A stretch of DNA of 64,000 nt, from positions 424,785,781 to 424,849,780 of the forward strand of contig NC_085140.1 of assembly GCF_024139115.2 (NCBI RefSeq). Reading direction: 5' to 3'. Source of the DNA: Armigeres subalbatus (Eukaryota > Arthropoda > Insecta > Diptera > Culicidae). The notes under the pieces are model-generated. The model was given only the letters and a program-made list of their open reading frames with translations, did not search any database and had not been told where the DNA came from. Position 1 is the stretch's first letter, and every line of letters begins with the position of its first letter. A program made the translations under genes and the position numbers. Of this stretch, positions 11,931 through 23,560 are shown piece by piece.

Positions 11931-13082
11931 GGCCGAGTTTCGGTAATTGTGGAGTGCCGCGAAGAATCCATTGAAAGTGTCTGTGCACACAAAATCTCAC
12001 TCACTTTTTAGGAACTTTTCCTCAACCGATTTGCCCTTTTGTTTCCTATTGAAAATTGGCCAGATCGGGCTATGGGCTCCGAAGTTATGGCCAAAATACT
12101 AATTTCAGCACCTGCATGGGAAAATCACTTTTCTGGCACTTATGCTCATCTGATTGGCTTGCAATAAGTTGCGTTCAGCAGGAAATTTTGGAATGCAAAT
12201 AAAAAAATATGAAAAATAAGAGCTATCTACCTATTAGTGTTATATTAAACTTTTCTTATATATTTCTCAACCCTTTTGAACGAACGATAAAGGCACCATC
12301 ACCACTAGGTAGATTAATCTTGTTTTCTTTCTAGCAAATAGGTCATTCATTCTAAACTTAATATCTACAACCTATAAGGTACCCGCAGGAGTCTCACAGA
12401 AGGAGAGATTTTCTTTTTTATATCAAAATGTTGCATTTTCATATCATTGTCCACGGCGATCGGTGAAAACCTCAAACTTCTATGAGTTGTTGAAGAAGTT
12501 GAAGGGAACCATCAACTAATGGTAATATCGAGATGTGGAATAGAAAATCCTTGGAGAGCTGTTCGAAGGAACCATCACAATAGCCCAGAAACTTTTTTTT
12601 ATTTGACTCAGTACTCAATTTCAAATAAAGAACAATTTTAAGCGCATAACCAACTTTTTGAAGACTTGTGGCCAGGGTAGACAATATGATCTAAATCGAT
12701 TTCAAACGCATAACCATCTATATGTTGGAAAACATGGAGATAAAGCTGCCGCAAGCGGCACAGTACATTTCATATAACCATGAAAATGTCCTCTCCTACG
12801 GGTTCACAGGGTATCTCAAAGGTTCCAAAAGTAGACAATATCACTAATCAACTCCAAGCACTTGACCATCTGTTTGGTAGAAAATAACAAAGAACGCGCC
12901 ACCGCACGGCATATGTAATGTAAATGTACTCCTCTACGGGCTCCCGGAAGCACCTCATAGGTTCTAAGGGTGGACCATATGTCAATAATCGATTTCTAGG
13001 GCAACTATTTTGAGGAAAATCACGACGAAAGAGCCGCCGCATGACATATGTTGGTGTAAAAATGGAAATGTCATCTTCCACA
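11930..13082. repeat. Centre of the fold-back: R1 copy and decayed units
   Basis: At about 11980-12325 there is a copy of dispersed family R1 ('cctattgaaaattggccaga', 'aaaggcaccatcaccactag'). From 12360 to 12470 a decayed 152-bp unit still points in the left-arm direction. From about 12690 to 13080 similar units point the opposite way. Frames here are broken, and I see no gene. Confidence 0.65.
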
Positions 13083-13624
13083 TAATAGCAGTGGAAGCCG
13101 TTTTTCATACAAAATGGTCAACTTTGACAAGCTGTAACTTTGCACCCCGATGACCGACTGAGCTAAATTTTTTCCAGTGAACTATAAATATGATTTATTT
13201 TACACATAATAAGTATCTTTTTTTTCGAATGATGCGTTCAAAAATTACGCACTAGGTCAAATTGTTCAAAAAAATAGCAGTTTTTATTTTTGATATAGTT
13301 GCCAATTCAAATGTCAAATTCAACAATTTATATTTTTTAAATTATAAACTTAGTGTCTCACAGCACCTGAATTCAAATTGATAACATTTCAATTAATTGT
13401 TTTCCTGATATTTCCAAAACAAAAACTGCTATTATTTTAAACAATTTGACCTAGTGCGTAATTTTTGTACGCGTCATTCGAAAAAAATGATACTTCGTAT
13501 GTGTAAAATAATTCATATTTGTAGTTCACTGGAAAAATTTAAGCTCAATCGGTCATCGGGGTGCAAAGTTACAGCTTGTCAAAGTTGACCATTTTGTATG
13601 AAAAACGGCTTCCACTGCTATTAT
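13083..13624. mobile_element. 0.54-kb MITE, long terminal inverted repeats (M3)
   Basis: Both ends are inverted repeats of about 200 bp. The left begins 'ataatagcagtggaagccgt' and the right ends with its complement. Arms share 'accattttgtatgaaaaacg', 'gtgcaaagttacagcttgtc' and 'caatttgacctagtgcgtaa'. Notably 'aatagcag' occurs at both the outer and the inner edge of each arm. The element interrupts a 152-bp repeat unit, so it inserted after the array formed. It has no open frame of note. Confidence 0.85.
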
Positions 13625-15150
13625 TCTGAACACAGGTGTACGTGTTCTCCGAGGGAACCTCATAGGTTCCAAATGTAGCCAATGTGGTCACTTATCGATT
13701 TCGAGCGCACGACCATCTGTTTGGTGGGTGCACCTCATAGGCTGCAAGAGTGGCCAATGTGGTCACTTATCGATTTCGAGCGCATAATCATCTATTTTGT
13801 GAAAAATCATGACGAAATAGCCGCCGCACCGCATATTTTCGTGCTAAAACGGAAATGTCCTTTCCTACGGGTTCCCCGGGGGCAGCTTGAATGCACCAGG
13901 AGTGGCCAATGTGGTCATATATCGATTTCAAGCGTATAACCAACTGTTTGGTGGAAAATCATGACGAAAGAACCGACGCACGGCATATTTTGGCATTAAA
14001 ATGGAAATGTACTCCTCTAGGGGATCCCGGGGGGCACCTCATAGGTTCTAAAGGTGAAAAATATGTCAATAATCAATTTCGAGGGCACCTATTTGGAGGA
14101 AAACCACGACGAAAGAGCCGCCGCATAACATATGTTGGTGTAAAAATGGAAATGTCATCTTCTACGTGTTCTCCGAGGGAACCTCATAGGTTCCAAATGT
14201 AACCAATGTGGTCACTTATCGATTTCGAGCGCACAACAATCTGTTTGGTGGGAAAACACACCGAAAGAGCCACTTACGGCTTATATTGGTGTAAAAATGG
14301 AAATGTCCCCTTCTACGGGTTCCCCGAGGGCTCCTGATAGGCTCCAAAAGCGGCCAATGTGGTCACTTATCGATTTCGAGCAGATTATCATCTATTTTGT
14401 GGAAAATCATGACGAAAGAACCGCCGCACGGCATGTTTTGGTGCTAAAACGAAAATGTCCTCCTTTACGGGTTCTTCGAGGGTACCTCATAGGCTCCAAG
14501 AGTGGCCAATGTGGTCAATTATCGATTTGTGGAAAATTATGACGAATGAGCCGCCGCATGGCATATTTTGGAGTTAAAACGGAAATGTCCCTTTTCACGG
14601 GTTCCCCGGGGGAACCTCATAGGCTCCAAGAGTGGCCAATTTGGTCAATTATCGATTTCAAGCGCATAATCCTTGCTTGTACCAGGATTGGCCAATTTGA
14701 TCACTTATCGATTTCAAGCGCATAACCATCTGTTTGGTGGAAAATCATGACGAAAGAACCGCCGCACGGCATATTTTGGTGTTAAAACGGAAATGTCCTT
14801 TTTTGCGGGTTCCCCGAGGGCACCTCATAGGCTCCAAGAGTGGCCAATGTGGTTAATTATCGATTTCTAGCGCATAATCATCTATTTTGTGGAAAATCAT
14901 GACGAAAGAGCCGCCGCACGGCATATTTTGGTGCTAGAACGAAAATGTCCTCTTGCACGGGTTCCCCAGGGGCACCTCATTGGCTCCAAGAGTGACCAAT
15001 GTGGTTAATTATCGATTTCAAGCGTATAATCATTTATTATGTGGAAAATCATGACGAACGAGCCGCCGCACGGCATACTTTGGTGCTAAAACGGAAATGT
15101 CCCCTCCTACGGGTTCCCCGGGGGCACCTTGCATGTTCCAGGAGTGGCCA
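13625..15150 (+). repeat. 152-bp tandem array, right arm
   Basis: These are about ten units of the same repeat as 10435-11930, in reverse complement ('gagtggccaatgtggtcact', 'cacggcatattttggtg', 'ggaaatgtcc'). Order and length are less regular than on the left: some units are truncated, such as near 13720 and 14540-14700. The best-preserved units are next to the outer end, as on the left arm. Confidence 0.9.
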
Positions 15151-15405
15151 CTTTCGTCGGAAGCCCTTTCATGGACCATACATTACCGTTTTAAGAGAAT
15201 CTATGAACAATTGGCGATCGAATGGCATATATGGAGCGGTTTGTATGCTCCCCTTATATGACCGACAAGGTCCCCGTGGAGGTCGTTTCCCGGTGGCCAT
15301 TGTCTCCAGAACCAGCATATCACCACATAGCCATAAAACTGATGAATTTTTCTTTCGAACGGTATATAAACTTTGTAATTCGGTTATAATTTGACTGTTT
15401 TATAA
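15150..15405. repeat. Unique terminal inverted repeat, right arm
   Basis: This is the reverse complement of 10189-10435 with scattered substitutions. It is followed by two copies of a tract containing 'tattgacccc' (about 15421-15434 and 15600-15613), of which the left end shows one. Confidence 0.85.
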
Positions 15406-15659
15406 GCATTTACATTTCTGGGTCAATATGACCCCAATATCTTATTCGTAACTTTTTTTGTGGGATCGTTCCTGTTGCACCTTAAAATACTTTTTTCATG
15501 TCAGATGCTTCATTTCCACAAAATATTAAAAGTCAAGAAATTTCAGAACGATCGGATTATCAGGTAAAAAGTTATTCTACTTTGAAGTTTCGTTTTGGGT
15601 CATATTGACCCCAACATCTTACTAAGGTTAAAGAAGTAATCTTTTACTCATTCTCCTTA

Positions 15660-15950
15660 CTCCGAAAAAATGTGAGCTTTCAAAAATAAAATTATCTTCT
15701 CTCTTGCCCAAATCCGGGGAAATGCGTGCTTATATGTTTAAAAAAGGCAGCATTTACTTTTCGCCTTAATCCGGGAAAATGCATGCTTGGAAATATGGCA
15801 TCACCTGCTCTTTCGTTTAACTTCGAGAAAATATTCGTGCTTTAAAAGAATGAACCACCTGCTTATTTGCCTTTTTCCGAGTAAATGCGTATTTAAAAAA
15901 GAAGGAATCATCTATTCGATTACCTTTTTTCGGGGAAATAAGTAAAATGA
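15660..15950 (+). repeat. 54-bp degenerate tandem repeat
   Basis: A motif like 'ccggggaaatgcgtgctt' recurs near 15662, 15714, 15771, 15824, 15878 and 15931, giving a period of 52-57 bp. Linkers contain 'cacctgctt' and 'tttcgcctt'-like stretches. It is too decayed to count identity by eye. No coding capacity is seen. Confidence 0.65.
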
Positions 15951-16500
15951 AGAAGTAATCTATTTCTGAAAAATGCTCGTGTGACAAGAAATAATTTTAT
16001 CATTTGCTTGAGCAACTGCATATGTATATTCATTTTACTCTAATCTGAGAAAACAACAAAATACTGTTTTTAAACAGAAAATGGCATAAAATCTTTTGAT
16101 TTCTTCTATGCCGATCAAAAGTTTTCAGAAAATCTCGCTCCATGGGGAGCTTCCAGTCCAGAAACAGTAAGCAGTACTCCAGAATTGCTCTTCAAAGCGC
16201 GTCTCAGGTAGCACAGCTCCGATCGATTTGGTTATAGCAACACCAATGTGACTGAAATTTCTCGCATGTGAGTCACAGTGACTGATATGTGATAAATATG
16301 CTACTCGGTGTGCTTTCAGGGGCACATAACTCCAAAAGCAAACGACAGTCAGAGGCGAAAAGCAGTTTTTCACCATTGCTCACTAGCAGCATACACGAAA
16401 AAATGGTTTCCAGATATTCTAATCGTCCATAAACTTACATTTAGCGAGCAAAAACGCGAGATGAGGACTAGACCAGCCATTTGAGGCAGCCATTTTTGGA
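15950..16500. other. No recognised feature
   Basis: AT-rich sequence with an 83-residue minus-strand frame (16125-16376) that I do not recognise. No inverted or tandem structure was seen. Confidence 0.45.
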
Positions 16501-18010
16501 CTCTTGTCTGATTGAGGTGATGTCTGTATGTGCGTGTGCGTATGTCTATTCTTGTGTCAGGCCATTAGGCCGAATCAGAAATGAGGTGAGTTCATCCTTT
16601 TTCCTCTTCATTCTTCATTTTTTCGTTCTTCTTTTTTCCTTCGATTTTCTTCCTTCTCCCTTTTTTCTTCCTACTTCTTCCCTCATCCTTCTTTCTTTTT
16701 CCTTTTTCCATCTTGCTTCTTTCTTTTTTTCTTCTTCTTCTTTTTGTTTCTTCCTTCCTTTCTTCTTCCCATCTTCCAAATTCCTTATTTCTACCTTATT
16801 TTTTATTTTATTTTTCTTCCTTCTGTCTTCTCTTTTCTTTCGTTCTTTCTTTCTCCTTTCTTTTTTTTCCTTCCTTTTTCCTTCTTCCTTTTTTTCTACT
16901 CTTTCTTTTTTCATACTTCTTTTTACCTTTTTACTTCCTTTTTCCTTCCATTTTCCATTTCCTTTCTTTATTCTTTCTTCCTTCTTTCCTCCTCCTTCCT
17001 TTTTTCTTCCTTCTTGCTACCTTCTTTCTTCCCTATTTCTTCTTTCGTTATTCCTCTTCTATTATTCAGCTTCCTTCTTCCTTCTTTTTATCTTCCATCT
17101 TTTTCTTTCTTCCTTTTTTCGTTATTTTGTCCTTCTTTTTTGTTCTTTCTTCTTTTTTTGTTTTTTCTTCTTTTTTGTTCTTTCTTCTTTTCTCTTTTTT
17201 CTCTTATTTATCTACTTCTTTTTCCTCTTTTTTCTTCTTTTTTTCTTTTTATCTTCTCCTTTCTTTCCTTCTTTTTCCTCTACTTTTTTGGATCTTTTTT
17301 ATGTTTCATTCTTCCTTCTTTCTTCCTTCTCAGTTTTCACTTCCCCTACCCAGTTTCTCAGTTATCATATCATCCTTCTCACTTCTTACTCTGCACTTCT
17401 CATTTCTTACTTCTCACTACTTATTTCGCATTTCTCACTCATCCTTTCTTATCTCACACTTCTCACTACTCTACTCTACTCTACTACGCATTCCTAATTT
17501 CTCATTTCTCGCTTCTCAGTTGTCACTTCGCACTTCTTATTTCTCACTTCTAAGTTTTCTTATACCACTACTCCCTTCTCACTTTCCACGTCTCACACTT
17601 CTTACTTCTCATTCGGTTTGATGGCCGTTCGGCCTAATGACCATTCAGCCTATAGGATCCTTAGCATCGTCTATTCTAAAGTCTTGCTCACTTTTTTGAT
17701 ACTTATTCTCAACAGATTGGCTTGGAACAGATTGTGCTCTACGGCGAAACCTGTCCCATTGTTTCTTATATATTGAAAATTGGCCAGATCAGACTATTAG
17801 ATAAAAATATATGGCAAAAATATTATATAAAAAAAACGGGAAAAAATTAGCGCATTTTATTGGTACTTTATCCTTAAGCATTTTTTTCGTAACAGGTTGC
17901 CTTTGAGGGGGAATCTTGCTCCATTACTATTGAAAATTGGTTAGATCGGATCAAAAGTTATGGTCAAAATAGAATTTTTAAAACTCACGAGAAAGGCACC
18001 ATTGCCGATA
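16497..18010 (+). repeat. R1-family copy split by a polypyrimidine expansion
   Basis: The left part (16497-16585) contains 'gaggtgatgtctgtatgtg' as in the 4.2-kb copy. The right part (about 17615-18010) contains 'attgaaaattggccagatca' (about 17780) and a further R1 piece with 'ctattgaaaattggttagat' (about 17930) and 'gagaaaggcaccattgcc' (about 17988). Between them lies a 1-kb CT-rich tract. An inverted pair, 'ggccattaggccgaa' (about 16560) and 'ttcggcctaatgacc' (about 17628), brackets the tract. Confidence 0.6.
16590..17615 (+). repeat. 1-kb polypyrimidine tract
   Basis: Nearly every base on the plus strand is C or T over about 1 kb, mostly as variants of ttcctt and ttcttc with no strict period. 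Past about 17330 it becomes units like 'acttctcactt' and 'tttctcactt' with A's added. The open frames of 338, 302 and 269 residues on the plus strand and 99 on the minus are made only of Phe, Ser, Leu or Lys, Glu, Arg and come from composition. Long homopurine-homopyrimidine DNA can form triplexes, but that is general knowledge, not shown here. Confidence 0.9.
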
Positions 18011-19200
18011 TATGGATTTTCTGGGTTTTTTATTATGTCACGGATTTTTTATTATCTCACGAGAGACTTTTTCCCGAAACAGTGTTCATGGATATATGAA
18101 AAAAGTGTTTTGGTGAATATATTTGCTTTTTCCCCGACACCACCAACTTATAAAAATTCATAACTCAAGAACGAAGAAAAATCTTAGAAACAAAGTTTCC
18201 TAATAAAAACGCAAGCAAATTTTCTCTGCTATCTTAAAAATATAAACTTTTAAAGGGAGCAGAAAAGATAAATGAAAATATGATAGACTTTTTTAATACT
18301 TTCCCCCTTTGAAGTCTAATTAAGTTTCCAGTTTGAAATATTAATTACCTTTTATCAGCTATAGATTAAACTCAAAGCAACTGAAATTAATAAACAGCGA
18401 ATATGAAATGTGTTGCACAAATAATTTCTCGTTAAAAAAACGCATTCTGACTAAAAATTTGCCTTATCGAGTATCCTTGGTTCTTGATATTAGGCAAGGA
18501 GGAGGAACCCAATCCAAGATACAGAATTTACGGTTCAGTTCAATTGATATTTTTCGGAAAAATATATTAAGCTCTTTTATTGATATTTTTCCTTATTTAA
18601 AATATTTATTTACAAATTAGAATTCAGAGAGGGGAAAATAACAAAGTGTTATCAACAATATTTCCAAGCGAATATGGATCAGTCTATTGTTCAGTCAGGA
18701 AGTAACAAATAGAAACATCAAGGATGGATAACTCCATTAATCGTTCCTCTTTCTAGACTTGGTATAAGTCGGATGGGTTGTCTTGATCATTTCACACGAA
18801 CGTTCAAAAGAATGTGCTCCTGGACGGTACGAACAGCTATTCCTCGTACAACAGCTGATAAATATAGAAAGCTCATTCGAGCGTAAAAATTAGGTTACTT
18901 GCTGTGTTACTGAAGGAAAGGATAGGTCATTAACAACCGGTGTGTTGTCCAATCCATGGCTGACTGAACGGTTCTTAGCTGCTCGACTATAAACAGCAGG
19001 TATTCGATGTACTCATCATGTTGTTAAGAATTTAAATGTAATGAATAAAAAAATGATATCCGAGTTTCTCAGATCGATTATTTTTTTAGTTTATCAGCCT
19101 CAAATAAGGTCAATTAGAGGCACTTCCGTAAATCATGTGAATATTATTGAAACTTTCTATTTTACCATCTAGATGAAACAGAAACAAAAATGTACCATCC
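18010..19200. other. AT-rich DNA, nothing recognised
   Basis: No recognisable gene, RNA or repeat. Short frames only. Confidence 0.55.
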
Positions 19201-19202
19201 CA

Positions 19203-19423
19203 CACCCAACCAGCGGATGGCAGATTTTAATACAGTTCTGCGTAAGAACCTTACAGAAACTGTATAATAATTGAGCATATACAATTTCGGAAGATTTTAA
19301 TACAATTGTTGTATTGAAATAATACAAATTTGTATTATTTTAATACAATATTTGTATAAAAAGCTTACATAATTGTATATGCCCAGATTTTATACAATAA
19401 TTGTCAGATTTGTTTTTTGGGTG
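19203..19423. mobile_element. Palindromic AT-rich element with cacccaa ends
   Basis: The outer ends 'cacccaa' (19203-19209) and 'ttgggtg' (19417-19423) are inverted. Inside, 'attgtatatgc' and 'gcatatacaat' pair, as do several 'attttaatacaa' and 'ttgtattattt' stretches around a centre near 19330. The interior is simple and could fold in several ways. It is MITE-like, with lower certainty than the others. Confidence 0.6.
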
Positions 19424-20200
19424 CCCACAAAAGTCTATAGCAAATCAATAGAAAAATTACATATTACAATGTAGAAATAAAATACGTATTGTATACAAAG
19501 CTGCTGCTTTAGGTACTGTGTTCGATCTGCTCTATGTTTGTCTTACGATTCTATGTTCTTCTTATCCTGAAACAAAATAGCACCTTTTTCATGAGAACGA
19601 TGAGTTGAAGAACCAGTTCAAATTAGTATCTTTATTTTTACTTTTACTTACGTTATCGCCAATGTTATACCCGCTTGTGCGAAAATCTTCTGTGTTGACC
19701 AGAACGGTGCGTCGCACAGTCAATTTGTGCTAAGCGCGTGATCAAGGAATAACCAGAGGAATGTTCGGAAGAATTTCCGTATGAATCCTCCGGAATTATT
19801 ACCAAACGAATATAGTGAATATACTTCCACAGCGGGATTCTAAAATTAATTCTGAAGGAGGAGTTATTGACGCAGGATGACAGAAGACGATGAAATATCT
19901 TTAAAAAATCTTGGAGTAGTTCCTACAGATTTTGTTGAATGAATTCTGGAAGGAAATCCAGGATGAAAACGCAGAATAATTTCCTAAAACACCAGCGAGC
20001 CTGTAAGGCCCAAAAGCCATGCGCTAGTAACGCTAATCATTGTGAATGATCACTTATTAATTGTTACTAGCTCTCTTACGCTGTAGCTACTGAACGTCGA
20101 TTAATGTACTGTTAGAAAAAAAAATCCAATCAATGGACCCTTTAAAAATGCGAACTATACAAGCAAATAGCAAGTTTAAAAAAACATGAGTTGCGCGAAG
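19424..20200. other. AT-rich DNA, faint decayed repeat
   Basis: Around 19740-19980 short stretches resemble the 'ggaatttcc'-type degenerate family found elsewhere. No gene was recognised. Confidence 0.4.
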
Positions 20201-22590
20201 GCATAATTAAAATGTAGAGCACCCCCAGGTTGATTAAATTTGCATCCATAGAATCTGTGGGCCGCAAGCTCAAATTTCAAACGCATTCAAGACGTTCCAA
20301 AAGTACCATACATCTGCCAAAAACATCAGTCACGTGCGTCATTGAACTTGATTTTGCAACAATATCAACCGCAACTCGCTACCGACCGGACCGTCATCGT
20401 CAAAACAAATCGGCTAGCGAGCAGCTCGCAAAAATAAGTGCCCGTTAAAATCCAATTCACCAGCAGCGCCGCTGGCGCACACACTGCCATTGACCGTGGC
20501 GCGAAGAGGCGCGCCCCTATTCGTGCTCCGTTCAAAACGTTCCACCATAAACAGCCAGCCCCCTCGGCGAACAAGACAATATTTGCGCGCGACGCGATTG
20601 TGTATGGAAAGTAGCGAGATCCAATCATAAAAATCGCCAAAAAAAAACCTGTCCCGGTTTACGCTGAGCGCCTTTCTTTCCATCTACCGCGGCGTCGTCA
20701 CAGGCAGTTAAATGACGTTTTCCAATTTAGAAAGTGGTCCCTCTCGAGAGCGTGATGTTTGACGGGCAACAGGTTCCAGCGTTCAGGTTCAGGTTCGTCG
20801 ACCAAGCAAAAAGTACAGTCCCAATCCTTTCAGGTTGTTTTCTTGGAAACTTGCTCTGTTGTTGTTTGTTTGTTGTCGATTAAACAGGAGTATGATGGTG
20901 TCCCTTTAAAGATCTTGTTCTTTGTGGGGGAAAATTACGACCACGACAACCGCCGTTTCCTTGTTCTGCACTGCACGGTCGGTGTGGAATTATGTCCATA
21001 TAGTTTTGCCATTTGCGGTTAATGTGCGGTCCACAAGACGACGCGAAAGCATGAAACCACATTTCCTGAAGTTGTGATCCAAGCCGGAAAGTACCGCTAC
21101 TCGATTCTCGATGGCTTCTTTCTACATCACACAGTGATTCTGTTCATACAAAAGGTAAAAAAAGGACAAAGGTCTTAAAGTGAATTCGCTTTCCCCGATC
21201 CTTATTTCTTGACGCTCAACTTGGGCGTCGCCCTCATATCTAAAGACCAATCATTCTAATATAGCCTCACTTTGAAGCCTTGTAGCTAAGGAAAAAGGGC
21301 TTCAACTTAGTTTGACCAGCACAATTGAAGGAACGCCCAACCGTGCGTCGTAATGTCAGAGGTAGTGCGGAAAAGATATCAAAACTTCGATTGTAGGTGC
21401 AGCTGCCCGTTTCTCGGACAGGTTCTGACGAGTGATTCCTTTTGTGCCAATCGAGGCTCCAGCGAAGAATATCGAACAACAAACCAGACCGCAAAAACAA
21501 AGACCATTACTTGGTGCGGCTTCCGTGGCGTCGGTGAAGCTTTGCTCAACTTCAGTACCTATGTTGGTGAAACTTGCTAAATGTCGTGATATTTACAGCA
21601 CTACGTTGTAAGCCATCGGATGAAGATTAGTCAGCCCTGATCCGGACCGACGCGGCGCAATGACGAGAGGTTTCGACGAGTGCTCAGCACTCGTTAACCT
21701 ATTTATCGAATTGTGTTTGGGCTTCTCATATCTGCTGCCGCCGCGCCGACCAAGCACCAAGAGGGCCTTTCAAAGTGTTTACTCATGCTCGCACGCTGTT
21801 TTTCCATACTAATGCAAACGTAAGGAGAGTTTCATTTTGCACAACTTTAAATTCACGATCACGACTTGGCGATCTGGCGGTATGACTAATAGCATTAACG
21901 GCCATTGGTAGTAGTAGCATTTGTGCAACCGGATTCGTTTCACTTCATTCACTGTACGCGAGCGATTCAGTAGTTCCTGATGGGACATCTTATTTGAACT
22001 CGATTCTACGCTAGGTGGTGCTGTTTCTGCGTATGTAAATTGAAAACTGTGTGTCACCGTCACTCTTACAATACTTCGTAGATCCAAAGTGATAACTCTG
22101 TGCCTCCAATGCCATAGTTATGACACACTATAATCACGCACCCAAGATCACGTCGTTGGATGAATCATCATCGGTTGGTAACGTACTTGGCAGCCAGTTA
22201 ACATTCATCGACTTTGAGTCTTTTGTTGGGTGATGCTTACGGAGCTTGATTTAGAGGTTAATACTAAGGTGCGTTTTGTATTACGAAGGCTAACTCATGT
22301 ACCCACTGAATTCTGCTGTTATACACTTTTTTGCTTATGGCAGAGTTTTAGACTTTCTTCGAATAATGCTAGGTGTTGAGTGTTCAATTTGGGAGATCTC
22401 GGATCCATGAAAAATTAACGCCTCTAAAGCAATTCAAAATATTTCAAAATTATGCTGCTCAGCTGTTTTGATCTTTTATAATAAATCAAAAATTTCCTCT
22501 AGTTTTAGGAAGGGAATGGGAATGGGAATAGGGAATGATGGTGGTTCCAAATATTTTTGGGGAGAGCTGAGGTTACCTCTCATCCTGAAG
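20200..22590. other. GC-richer, repeat-poor island
   Basis: This stretch is visibly richer in GC and contains no MITE or minisatellite that I can see, unlike its surroundings. Frames of 70-90 residues occur on both strands and overlap, and none has a recognised domain. Such islands may hold exons, untranslated regions or enhancers of a neighbouring gene. I cannot tell which. From 22200 onward it grades into AT-rich DNA. Confidence 0.4.
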
Positions 22591-22599
22591 AAGTGGCCA

Positions 22600-23560
22600 C
22601 TTAATGACCGACTTCATGATTTTGCAAAACAAGTCCACTGATGATCATTTCGGGTTTTTCTTATCAGATTCGCCATCCTGCCGTACCACTTGAAACGCTT
22701 CTTGCGACATGCCAAACTGCATGATTTTGCAAAACAAGTACACTGTTAGACATTTGACTATTAATGATTTTGTAAAACAAGTACGTTGTTGGACATTTGA
22801 CTATCTCTTGATCGAATTGGCCACCTTTTTTTTGGGAGACCCATCGTTCGACAAATCAAAGTTCATGATTTTACAAAACAAGTACGCTGATGAACATTCG
22901 ACGGTTTTTTTTCTTCAAATTGGCAACTCTTCAGGTAATCTCGGAACCTAACTTCCTCCGGAGACAATGGCCACTCTTCGATTGGTCTTGAAACCCAGTT
23001 GCGACGTATCGATCTTCATAATTTTGTAATTCAAATACATTGATGGACATTTGAACGTTGAAAGCGGACACTTTCCCAGGTTCCAGGGATACCTGGAGAG
23101 TGGCCAACTTGAACAACCCAACCATCATCAGTGTACTTGTTTTAAAAAATCATGAAGTATAATACATCGCAGGATGAATTTCAAGACCGAATGAAAAGTG
23201 ACCACTTTCCCATAGGAAGCAGGTTCCGGGCACCCCGGAGAATGACCGAGTTGAAAAAAAAAACCGTGCAAATGACAATCCGTGAATTGGCCACTTCGAT
23301 CGAATAACGTTCATGTAGTTCAACATGATGCAAGATGGACTTCAAGACCGATCCTAACGTGATCACTTCCCTAGGGAAACCAGATTCCGGGAATGTCCGG
23401 AGGGTGGCAAATCAAAGATCGTCCAAATGTACATCAGTGTATTCGTTTTGTGAAATCATGAAGTTTGACACGTCGCAAGATGATTTCCGAGACCGAACAA
23501 AAAGTGGCCACTTCCCCATGGGTTCTGGGAATACCCGAGAAATGTCCAATTTCCTTCCAG
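22600..23560. repeat. Decayed repeat with an internal switch of direction
   Basis: A module like 'catgattttgcaaaacaagt' occurs forward near 22614, 22720, 22764, 22864 and 23017. Its complement ('acttgttttaaaaaatcatg') occurs near 23130 and 23440. Between them lie pieces such as 'gtggccacttccccatggg'. The left part points one way and the right part the other, an arrangement similar to the 10-15-kb structure at smaller scale. Some wording ('tggccac', 'ggttcc') is shared with the 152-bp unit, so they may be distantly related. Confidence 0.55.

Larger units (their letters stand above)
10103..15640. mobile_element. 5.5-kb fold-back element with tandem-repeat arms
   Basis: The outer ends are inverted copies. 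The left side holds 'ttaaccttctt', then 'gatgttagggtcatattgac', then a unique block (about 10189-10435). The right side holds the complement of that block (about 15150-15405), then the complementary 'gggtcaatatgacccc' twice and 'aaggttaaagaag' near 15630-15641. Between them, tandem 152-bp units point one way on the left and the other way on the right, switching near 12.5-12.7 kb. No transposase is present. The overall form is that of a fold-back (Foldback/TIR-satellite) element; the exact ends and the target duplication are not certain. Confidence 0.7.

Noticed and set aside
10189..15394. About a dozen frames of 70-150 residues with shared HDERAAARHILVLKRK-type peptides
   Set aside because: All are the same part of the 152-bp unit read through; ends differ by unit and both arms give the same peptides by symmetry.
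16481..17621. Open frames of 338, 302 and 269 residues rich in Phe and Ser
   Set aside because: They are encoded by a polypyrimidine tract in three frames at once, which shows a compositional cause and not membrane proteins.
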